This document shows, one piece after another, positions 53,201-57,304 of a stretch of 64,000 bases of DNA; the first letter of the stretch is position 1; every line of letters begins with the position of its first letter. The DNA lies in the NCBI GenBank assembly GCA_026874595.1, contig CM049316.1, positions 16,579,839-16,643,838 of the forward strand, given 5' to 3'. Under the pieces are notes generated by a model. It was not told the DNA's origin. It searched no databases and saw only the letters and a list, made by a program, of their open reading frames with translations. Both the position numbers and the translations under genes were made by a program. This DNA is from Sipunculus nudus. Lineage: Eukaryota > Annelida > Sipuncula > Golfingiida > Sipunculidae.

Positions 53201-54229
53201 CAGCATGAACACAAGCATGGCTCGCACAGGTTACAGGACACAGGCAGCTTGCAGGCGATACAGGAAATATCATGTGTCCATGGAGACGGTGTTCCAGTTT
53301 GAGTTGTGAGCTCACATGTATACTATTGTGTAAATTCATTAGTCTCAGCATAATATTGAGATTATGGGCCATTTACCAAAATATGAATGCAACCTGATGC
53401 AAGACAACTGGGATACATTCCTGGATAATACTTGCATCACGACTTGAGTAGGCTTACCAGCCCAATTATCTGATTGCCTACTGAGTCGGGTTGTCACGGC
53501 TACTCCAACTGGGCCCCTACCATTTTTTTTCAGTGTGAACTGTGAACTCATAATGCAGCAGGGTTGCCAAGTCTTTTACACTGACATCATTTTTACTGTT
53601 AATAATTTTTTTTTTTGTATACCTTAATGTAGAAAAGTAAAAACTCTCTGTATATGGGACTTCTTAAATATAAATTCATTAATGATCTGTAACAAAGAGG
53701 TATCATAAATTAATCAAATCATCATGCTCCACAACAGGCTGGTTGAAATCCTGATAACATTTACCTGCTGATTCATATCATGAATATTGCTCATAAAATC
53801 AACATGTGGGTTTTAGGACTTACTGCCCACCTTGGTTTACCCAGCTTGGTATTGCCCTTCCAACCCTGAACCATTAAGAAACAGAGGAATATACCATTTT
53901 ACCAGAAAAATGGTCACTTCAAGCGGTGCCACCTGTAGTTTACGTACACATACAATTATAAAATGATCAATATTTGGTAATAATGTAATGTACACCACAG
54001 AAGTCATCAAACATTGCATTAAGTGAAAGGGAAATTAAAAGTTCCATAAAATTGGTGCTTTGAAAATAAATCGTTTCACTTCATAATAATTCAATTCTAT
54101 CACAACTTTCCCCATCAGCTATCCATCTAGTTTATCTTGACTTACCTGATGTGGAAGCAGACGACCAGATCTTCCAAATGAAGATCCCATCCCTAAGTGA
54201 GGCAGCATCGTCATCACCAGTGCTAGGCC
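27403..54229 (-). CDS. RNF31: E3 ubiquitin-protein ligase RNF31/HOIP orthologue, 23 coding exons (gene span)
   Basis: RBR-type E3 that, in the known family, builds Met1-linked (linear) ubiquitin chains as the catalytic subunit of LUBAC, acting in the cytosol on NF-kappaB and cell-death signalling. I assembled 23 exons by GT-AG boundaries; all phases agree and the total is 5,655 bases, 1,884 codons plus stop. Order by residue: PUB about 60-203, proline-rich repeats about 312-555, B-box-like finger 564-600, coiled coil about 700-755, three NZF fingers 965-986, 1055-1077 and 1092-1112, UBA-like region about 1281-1454, RING1 1514-1562, IBR about 1584-1660, RING2 1686-1721 with catalytic Cys1700, LDD about 1725-1884. 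Human HOIP is about 1,072 residues, so this form is much longer, through exons 6 and 10. The identity rests on remembered family motifs (RGGCMHF, HHPRDC, EQKEV, DEACGKE). The 5' end is the uncertain part: coding may start at Met6 or Met8 of exon 1, or further upstream. Confidence 0.95.
28560..28728 (-). CDS. RNF31: RNF31 exon 22 (LDD)
   Basis: 169 bases; its first base completes the split codon after exon 21, and it ends in phase 0 before gtagct. DHYKEYLVVTINHHKLDPVT matches human AHYKEYLVSLINAHSLDPAT. The tail QYTARLRK matches human AYQARLLQK. In the human protein this region positions the acceptor ubiquitin. Confidence 0.96.
29119..29273 (-). CDS. RNF31: RNF31 exon 21 (LDD)
   Basis: 155 bases, phase 0 start, two bases into a codon at the end; acceptor gtattgacag, donor gtatgt. 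It reads EHAVEFNMDPPGLAGQKCPV, then EQKEV and DEACGKEVC, matching human NNVMFNTEPP, EQKEV and DEACGKE. The acceptor is about 14 bases from the edge of the minisatellite. Confidence 0.96.
29287..31433. repeat. 43-bp minisatellite, about 50 copies, in RNF31 intron 20
   Basis: Units begin GGGAATCACAAATGTACCAT and continue with an ACTACATACTGTATAATGTA-type half. The span divided by 43 gives about 50 units with almost no length change. Variant sites recur in blocks (GTGTAATGTA versus GTATAATGAA, CACCACATA versus CACTACATA, AAAGGG versus ATAGGG). It fills most of a 2.5 kb intron and ends about 14 bases from the acceptor of exon 21. Confidence 0.98.
31768..31881 (-). CDS. RNF31: RNF31 exon 20 (start of LDD)
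   Basis: 114 bases, 38 codons, phase 0 both ends; acceptor cttctcccag, donor gtaaat. It contains GLHCHHPRDCFFYLRD, equal to human SLHGHHPRDCLFYLRD, a hallmark of the linear-chain-determining domain. The following intron holds the large minisatellite. Confidence 0.96.
32305..32423 (-). CDS. RNF31: RNF31 exon 19 (RING2, catalytic cysteine)
   Basis: 119 bases; two bases complete the Lys codon split after exon 18, then phase 0 at the end. CPACKVQFSLARGGCMHFKC carries the catalytic Cys (Cys1700 in this model, codon 32377-32379). The adjacent His1702 equals the human His needed for catalysis. CTACEHEFCSGC completes the zinc sites. Nothing suggests loss of activity. Confidence 0.97.
33076..33187 (-). 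CDS. RNF31: RNF31 exon 18 (end of IBR and helix to RING2)
   Basis: 112 bases, phase 0 start, one base left over at the end; acceptor attattacag, donor gtaagt. WEDAHRNVTCEEYKVYK aligns with human WEEQHRGRSCEDFQNWK and supplies the last His and Cys of the IBR. QLYQNSI aligns with human MYLQENGI just before RING2. Confidence 0.95.
34011..34103 (-). CDS. RNF31: RNF31 exon 17 (IBR)
   Basis: 93 bases, 31 codons, phase 0 both ends; acceptor ctgatttag, donor gtaagt. It encodes CDNGFIIPEREERKVECPKC followed by KKHMCCDCKQP, the IBR core of human HOIP (CSFGFIYERE, CPQC, CVRC). The IBR zinc ligands are intact. Confidence 0.95.
34626..34724 (-). CDS. RNF31: RNF31 exon 16 (RING1-IBR link)
   Basis: 99 bases, 33 codons, phase 0 both ends; acceptor gtattttcag, donor gtatgt. 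It reads LKKFVEPDVHELFQQKL and ends DPNFLWCAH, matching human LRESLEPDAYALFHKKL and DPKFLWCAQ. The last Cys is the first IBR zinc ligand. Confidence 0.95.
35437..35610 (-). CDS. RNF31: RNF31 exon 15 (RING1)
   Basis: 174 bases, 58 codons, phase 0 both ends; acceptor gtaatttcag, donor gttggt. It carries the remaining RING1 ligands, FCDCRICGDC and CPVC, then RLPDVEDRTVAEQYFDFLNL. This aligns residue by residue with human SCECTICPDC, CPAC and RPDLTDDTQLLSYFSTLD. RING1 recruits the ubiquitin-loaded E2. Confidence 0.95.
36685..36897 (-). CDS. RNF31: RNF31 exon 14 (helical region and start of RING1)
   Basis: 213 bases, 71 codons, phase 0 both ends; acceptor tttatttaag, donor gtcagg. A helical segment (MALVEGQLQGWYRAEVVIHL) is followed by the first RING1 zinc pair, CQLC, at residues 1514-1517. 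The RING1 domain is split by the intron right after PLNK. Confidence 0.92.
37203..37460 (-). CDS. RNF31: RNF31 exon 13 (UBA-like region, second part)
   Basis: 258 bases, 86 codons, phase 0 both ends; acceptor cttgatacag, donor gtgtga. It reads VDEVMSYGDFDLQAVGTALS and then a UBA-type helix DVTSATQQLVQQYCQSF, followed by a linker to NLPKE. A donor four bases downstream would break the phase, so it was not chosen. Confidence 0.87.
38093..38356 (-). CDS. RNF31: RNF31 exon 12 (UBA-like region, first part)
   Basis: 264 bases, 88 codons, phase 0 both ends, donor gtaaaa. It begins EAEKNSFSREEFEVAIERCG and contains the UBA-like stretch SEAQQALVMSDGCLDKAVRE. In human HOIP this region binds the HOIL-1L and SHARPIN UBL domains. 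I chose the acceptor at 38357 because it joins the helix QLIR-EAEKN smoothly. A second acceptor at 38408 would add 17 residues in frame. Confidence 0.85.
38894..39265 (-). CDS. RNF31: RNF31 exon 11 (charged helical linker)
   Basis: 372 bases, 124 codons, phase 0 both ends; acceptor attgttccag, donor gtaggt. It is acidic and basic by turns, with a Glu/Arg-rich helical tail (EEEKERDRIESELESLVDRK, then GRELIQLIR) leading straight into the UBA-like region. No domain is recognised in its first half. Confidence 0.88.
39425..40040 (+). repeat. Dispersed repeat (family B) in RNF31 intron 10
   Basis: It shares with 20690-21550 and 19240-20190 a GTGGCGCCACCAATACCTCA core, a CAACTTCCTGTAACTCGG block and the end CATCGCATAAGCTCACAGGT then TTGCTAAAAA. 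It lies in the intron between exons 10 and 11, away from both splice sites. No coding capacity was seen. Confidence 0.85.
40288..41721 (-). CDS. RNF31: RNF31 exon 10 (coiled coil and three NZF zinc fingers)
   Basis: 1,434 bases, 478 codons, phase 0 both ends; acceptor caattgtag, donor gtaaagt. A charged coiled-coil segment (about residues 700-755) is followed by a long Ser-rich linker. Three RanBP2/NZF fingers then follow: EWTCRFCKFSNDKRSPICLK (40798-40863), WCCKHCTYSNPWTTLQCEMC (40525-40593) and IECSHCTFRNPIDVDICIMC (40417-40482). Fingers two and three carry the Thr-Tyr or Thr-Phe pair typical of ubiquitin-binding NZFs; finger one has Lys-Phe instead. In the family these fingers bind ubiquitin chains and NEMO. 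Confidence 0.95.
41812..42150 (-). mobile_element. Short member of composite family C in RNF31 intron 9
   Basis: It starts CAAGTGACCAATGGGTCAAG and ends near CACTATAGCTCAAATGATTT, the same two termini seen in the larger copies at 23.2-25.7 kb and 57.3-61.2 kb. It also keeps the TGTGCCCTGTTAATGGAC block. The internal tandem modules are missing, so it is a deleted or minimal copy. Confidence 0.7.
42841..42930. repeat. Possible pogo/Tigger-like terminal fragment
   Basis: CAGTAGAGCATCATTTATCT, followed about 35 bases later by TTCGGATAAATGATC, which is complementary to part of it. This layout resembles the ends of pogo/Tigger-type elements that I remember. No second terminus was found, so it is tentative. 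Confidence 0.35.
43850..44128 (-). mobile_element. tRNA-derived SINE, minus strand, in RNF31 intron 9
   Basis: Read on the minus strand, a tRNA-like head comes first, with an A box (CTGTGGCTCAGGGGTAGAG, 44101-44119) and a B box (GTGAGTTCGAATTTC, 44062-44076). A conserved body follows, shared with copies at 16785-17050 and 9915-10300. It ends about 100 bases short of exon 9. Confidence 0.85.
44236..44364 (-). CDS. RNF31: RNF31 exon 9 (linker)
   Basis: 129 bases, 43 codons, phase 0 both ends; acceptor aattctatag, donor gtattc. It is a Pro/Ser/Thr-rich linker (VPYHVGPILPSTHTTQTPYL...). The VPYHVG start echoes the MYHVG units of exon 6, so it may be a detached, degenerate repeat. The splice fit is exact on both sides. 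Confidence 0.78.
44905..44956 (-). CDS. RNF31: RNF31 exon 8 (short linker)
   Basis: 52 bases; its first base completes the Arg codon split after exon 7 and it ends in phase 0. It encodes PSTSNLTSVQSQQSCLQ, a polar linker. Acceptor cttattccag, donor gtgagt. It is supported only by splice sites and exact phase fit. Confidence 0.75.
45508..45688 (-). CDS. RNF31: RNF31 exon 7 (B-box-like zinc finger)
   Basis: 181 bases, entering with one base carried over and leaving with two. Zinc ligands are visible in order: Cys564, Cys567, Cys575, Cys578, Cys584, Cys587, His592, His600 (CVVCKGPAAVLCVSC then CQSCFSILH then QQHQ). The spacing is that of a B-box-type finger. HOIP proteins carry a zinc finger at this place before their NZF modules, so the position fits. 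Acceptor gtttttccag, donor gtcagt. Confidence 0.88.
45960..46563. repeat. Foldback sequence with perfect 32-bp inverted repeat in RNF31 intron 6
   Basis: 46051-46082 and 46487-46518 are exact reverse complements over 32 bases. The flanks (TTGTGAGCT and related) are also partly complementary. A third partial copy of the module lies at about 46290-46340, beside a 16-base run of C. No coding capacity was seen. Confidence 0.9.
46640..47330. repeat. Tandem array, about 140-bp unit, 5 copies, in RNF31 intron 6
   Basis: The marker GCCATATTGGAATTCC recurs at about 46800, 46945 and 47085, with weaker copies on either side. A linking GAATTTGGGAAAGCTG block recurs at the same period. A related GGTGGCCATATTGGATTTCT occurs near 23735, inside the family C element, so this may be an amplified piece of that family. 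Confidence 0.85.
47637..48380 (-). repeat. Coding tandem repeat, about 60-bp unit, in RNF31 exon 6
   Basis: DNA-level repeats of about 60 bases with recurring CATGGTACAT and GGTACC. Two adjacent units near 48130-48250 are nearly identical, suggesting recent duplication. The 60-base unit keeps the reading frame, giving 20-residue protein repeats. Confidence 0.95.
47637..48582 (-). CDS. RNF31: RNF31 exon 6 (proline-rich, about 20-residue tandem repeats)
   Basis: 946 bases, starts phase 0 after aattttag and ends one base into a codon before gtactag. About 50 non-repetitive residues are followed by about a dozen repeats. From Tyr350 to Tyr450 the tyrosines sit exactly 20 residues apart in units like QMYHVDTLKVPSKVPPISTE. 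Later units drift, and one has lost the Tyr (QMHVGV near residue 470). The array separates PUB from the zinc fingers and I know of no counterpart in human HOIP. The frame stays open for about 316 codons and joins exons 5 and 7 in phase, so it is coding rather than intronic repeat. Confidence 0.9.
49141..49258 (-). CDS. RNF31: RNF31 exon 5 (linker after PUB)
   Basis: 118 bases; the first base completes the codon split after exon 4, and it ends in phase 0. It encodes 39 whole residues of low-complexity linker (SPGIILGNSLFDLKGETSVV...) with no recognised domain. Acceptor ttcttttacag and donor gtaaac. Placement relies on phase fit on both sides. Confidence 0.82.
49718..49923 (-). CDS. RNF31: RNF31 exon 4 (PUB domain C-terminal half)
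   Basis: 206 bases, starts in phase 0 and ends two bases into a codon. It reads GAKEVLKLLGYSVETSEGIF and then a helix ending in HTELRDFQNKTHPNSN. This aligns with human GGRDVLRLYGYTEEQPDG and the following LEVLLLRTELSLLLQNTHP. Acceptor gttattcag and donor gtgagta are both good. Confidence 0.94.
50189..50222. repeat. AAT trinucleotide microsatellite
   Basis: About 11 units of AAT/TAA in the intron between exons 3 and 4. Confidence 0.95.
50643..51035 (-). mobile_element. Short member of composite family C in RNF31 intron 3
   Basis: It begins CAAGTGACCCATGGGTCATG and runs to the TGTGCCCTGTTAATGGAC block, the same order as the family C copies elsewhere. The far terminus is eroded. A GTGGCGCCACCAGTCTTCAG fragment of another dispersed repeat follows at about 51096. 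Confidence 0.65.
51569..51721 (-). CDS. RNF31: RNF31 exon 3 (PUB domain core)
   Basis: 153 bases, 51 codons, phase 0 both ends. The protein TTTLSILSRYGINLLRP aligns with the human PUB helix around NTLSTALNILEKYGRNLL, and WRLIKFSN aligns with human WRGVKFNN. The second Asn of the human KFNN pair contacts the partner peptide (known for OTULIN binding, from memory). It is kept here as Asn123, encoded at 51602-51604. This supports a working peptide-binding pocket. Confidence 0.93.
52458..52622 (-). CDS. RNF31: RNF31 exon 2 (N-terminus of PUB region)
   Basis: 165 bases, 55 codons, phase 0 both ends; acceptor tttgagcag, donor gtaagt. It reads EPQEARLIHIELTQALLQG at the start and LPIAVKFQRCDLSAIIRWNA at the end. 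Together these match the helical start of human HOIP, which precedes its PUB core. Confidence comes from phase continuity with exon 3 and the family resemblance. Confidence 0.88.
52943..53520 (+). repeat. Left arm of long inverted repeat pair, RNF31 intron 1
   Basis: It matches the reverse complement of about 55745-56205 at clearly above-chance similarity. Shared blocks include GAGATTATGGGCC, AATATGAATGCAAC, GAGTAGGCTTACCAGCC and GATGCAAATATTTTC-like ends, in the same order. The two arms lie on either side of exon 1. Confidence 0.8.
54146..54229 (-). CDS. RNF31: RNF31 exon 1 (first recognised coding exon)
   Basis: 84 bases, phase 0 at both ends, with a consensus acceptor upstream (tgtttcag) and donor gtaag. 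It encodes 28 residues with two candidate start codons at residues 6 and 8 (GLALVMTMLPHLG). Both have a purine at -3. If either is the true start, the first bases are 5' UTR. The exon lies before the segment that aligns with the human N-terminus, so its placement rests on splice fit rather than conservation. Confidence 0.6.
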
Positions 54230-55119
54230 CTGAAACACATCACATCTGAATGTGATCATATGATTTACTGTGGTTGCTTTTATGATCTGGATTCTTTCAA
54301 ATCTGCAATATTCGGAACTAACACAAAATGTTAAACTCTGTGAATGAGAAGCCCATTCTACACAAGTGAATAATAATTGAAACTCTTTACCCTCATTGAT
54401 ATATCTCATGTACATTTTCACCCATGGCTGTAGCACTGACAAGCAAAACATCAATTTTTATAAATATAGATCTTTGTGTTATCTATAAAATAAAGATTAA
54501 TATTATATACAAAATCAGATCATTTATATAATCTGGATATAGTTAACTAGAACTTCAATTTATTTGATATAAACTTTGGTCTTCTCCAAACTGTTAAATT
54601 ATTGTGTATTTATTAACTTTTTGTTATGACATTCTGTGTATGGTAAGACTGCAAAACTGTTATAATGTTTGACAATGTTTAGAGGAAATTTATATTAACT
54701 GAAGATGTGACATAGGGTTCATACACATCCAAAGATAAAAAAACTCATGAGCTGTTAAAACTTGGAAAACATAATAAAACTTTAGCATAAACTTCAAAGT
54801 TTAAAACTTTTATGAAATATCTCTTACTTATATTGCAAGACTTTTTAAATACATCAGGGTCTATTAATATCAGCAACCTAGTACATTACCATTACGAAAA
54901 CAAAACCTTATGCTTTTATTTAAATAAATTAATAAGAATCTTCTGTAAAAATGATAAAAACAAACATTTATATATGGAATAAATATACATATACTACCAT
55001 ACAGAATCTCAAAGCTGACCTAAGCTCAAAAGTGAACATTTGATCAACAAGCCCCATTTAATCAGACTCAGTATTATTAGGCCCTGCCATATATTGAGTC
55101 TAATAGACATAAAGTGAGT

Positions 55120-55330
55120 GTTTGTAGCCTTGTAGGGTGTCCTTATTAGGAGATACTCCCAAACCCATGTTTGCAATTCACTTATTTGGCCCATATTCCC
55201 GAATCACTCATGCATAAGTGACTATGGTACATTTTATAATATTCTTTGATGATTGACTGTCATGAACACGGATCTACAAGTTAGACTACCACAAAATCTA
55301 ATTGATCTTCCTTGGTGCATTTACTGATTT
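55120..55330 (+). repeat. Dispersed repeat family A, copy 4
   Basis: It shares GCAATTCACTTATTTGGCCC, GCATAAGTGACTATG, TTGATGA and ACCACAAAATCTAATTGATC with the three copies in the first 10 kb. It lies just upstream of RNF31 exon 1. Confidence 0.75.
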
Positions 55331-55359
55331 AGTTGCAAACTGAGTGCTGTTTGTGAGGC

Positions 55360-56420
55360 CTGTCAGCTAGTACTCTTATTAAATAATAGGTCATACCACA
55401 TCCACTTTGTTCCGGCTTCAACGACCTCTTATGACATCAAGACTATTTTATCGTAGCCATGTATTGCCAGAAAAACAGAAACAAGCCCAGTGAGGAATGC
55501 AAAGCACCAATGTTGTAACATGTCGCTTTCTATTACTGATAGCTCACCTACCCAGTAACCCACATGCGCTTTGACTGACAGCTCACCGGCCCAGTAACTC
55601 ACATGCCATAGGCGAAAGTCTCAGAAAGACTGGCCAGACATCAAGCCAAGTGTGTTCACAAGGCTCTGTGCAGCAGGATGTTTGGTAGTTCTGTCGGAGT
55701 CTGTGGTCTATGCACGCAGGTTGCTTAGCTGTGACAACCTGACACAGTAGGCACAGATAATCCGGCTGGTAAGCCTACTTGAGTCATGATACAAGCAATA
55801 TCAAGGAATGCATCACATTGGCCTTCCAACATGTTGCATTCATATTGTGGTAAACAGCCCATAATCTTAACATTATGCTACAAAGGATGAATTGACACAA
55901 GAGAATACATGTGATCTCACAATCCAAAATGAAACCCCATCTCTATGTAATGTGGTCGGAAATTCAACAAACATGTGGAGGGAATTTTGAATATGCAGAG
56001 TTGGAATGGAACTTTTCTGGTTCATGTTTGGTGTTGTTAGAAAGTACACTAAATATGCAAACAATTAGTCTGGTTTATGTCAACTGACAGAATAACGAAA
56101 ATATTTGCATGATTAAGGGGCCTTATAATGTGTTTCTCAGACCTAGATGTAAAGGCACTCTGATAACCAGTCATCTGGTTGTAATGTCTGAGGGCCTATA
56201 TAGTCACGGTGGGTTGCTTGGCCAACGAGCTGTTACTCAAAACAAAATGTAACAACATTGGTGCTGTGCACTCCTCGCTGGACTATTTTTCGGTTTTCTG
56301 TCAACGGATACATGGCTACGATGAAATAGTCTTAAGGTAAAAAGAAGCTGATGGAGCAGGAACACAGACAGTAGGAGCAAAATTTGGCCTATTATTATTT
56401 AATAAGAGTAGTCAGCTAGC
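55360..56420. mobile_element. Element with about 160-190 bp terminal inverted repeats
   Basis: The outer left end (CAGCTAG then TACTCTTATTAAATAATA) is mirrored at the right end. The inner block AGACTATTTTATCGTAGCCA at about 55442 is also mirrored near 56310, as is CACCAATGTTGTAACAT. The interior is the right arm matching 52943-53520. No transposase frame was seen, so it is probably non-autonomous. Confidence 0.75.
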
Positions 56421-56539
56421 TGCAGTCCAGAACAAGGCTATCATAAATTGGTCTTAAATCAAAATAGGCCAATGAAGCAGAGCAGTGTGTGAGTGGTATA
56501 TGACCTTTCGTAAAATCAGATCCATCCCCCCATCCCCCC

Positions 56540-56540
<1 letters not shown>

Positions 56541-56571
<31 letters not shown>
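56541..56571. repeat. Uninterrupted 31-base poly(C) tract
   Basis: 31 consecutive C on the plus strand, preceded by C-rich CCATCCCCCC blocks. On the minus strand, the gene's sense strand, it is a G run able to form quadruplex-like structures. It lies between the candidate promoter and exon 1. Exact length may suffer from sequencing error. Confidence 0.9.
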
Positions 56572-56572
<1 letters not shown>

Positions 56573-56713
56573 AGTGTTAGTGTAATCACGATCGCGATTC
56601 TGTTTTTGACTGAGCAGTCAGCTGGCTCTTGTATATCAATCCCCCCTTATTATACTGGTTTATGTTTATAACACAAGCAAAAAATCAATCCAGAAAGATA
56701 TGTGAGTCATACC

Positions 56714-57000
56714 TTATATTTCCCATTTCAGATCATTTTGCTTATAAATGCACAGGAATGTCAGAGATAAGAAGATAACAGATTCTCCAACATTGTTGAA
56801 TGCACACATATCTGCTGACTGTTCTGTAGCACGCAGCGCCATCTGCCGGCGTCTCTCTTATCCGAAACACTTAAACGCTCATATGTGCTACTTTATCTTA
56901 TATTTTACTTTATCTGTGTTGTCATTCAATTCTTCATTCAATTATTTGTGTGATATAACATGGTTGATTATCCGTAATCAATACCTCTCGAAATGTCAAA
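56714..57000 (-). other. Possible noncoding first exon of RNF31
   Basis: Between the candidate promoter and exon 1 a good donor, AAG followed by gtatga, occurs on the minus strand with the last exonic base at 56713-56714. An untranslated first exon ending here would splice over about 2.5 kb to exon 1. This is inference from one splice site and the promoter motifs. Confidence 0.25.
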
Positions 57001-57200
57001 AGAGAATAAAAGTCGAACTCTAAGGATAACCGAGAGCGCTTTCAGCTGCGGGAAATCCCCTTTATTAGAACTGAAACTTCCGTGTTTTTTAGAGGTCATC
57101 CCCAAACAAGACACACTCCTTTAAAGGTTACCGATACAACTAGGCCTAATTGGCTCCGCCCTCCCTCTTACGCGAAGGCCCACAAAGCCCCACATCTGCT
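57000..57200 (-). promoter_or_regulatory. Candidate RNF31 promoter with kappaB, ISRE-like, ETS, GC-box and CCAAT motifs
   Basis: About 2.8 kb upstream of exon 1. It holds the perfect palindrome GGGAAATCCC (57050-57059), which fits the NF-kappaB consensus GGGRNWYYCC. Ten bases away is GAACTGAAACTT (57068-57079), close to an interferon-response element, overlapping an ETS core. On the minus strand at about 57150-57175 there is GGGCGG next to CCAAT. The block is richer in CpG than its surroundings. Direction and target are inferred; no transcription start can be seen. A possible noncoding first exon could end at the donor near 56713. Confidence 0.45.
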
Positions 57201-57304
57201 CAAACCTGAAGAATAACTCATTTTGTATTCTCTAGTGTTGCACTGCATTTTGATCAAAGAGCCATCATTTACTCTCAATATATTATTTATTATTATTTTT
57301 ATAA

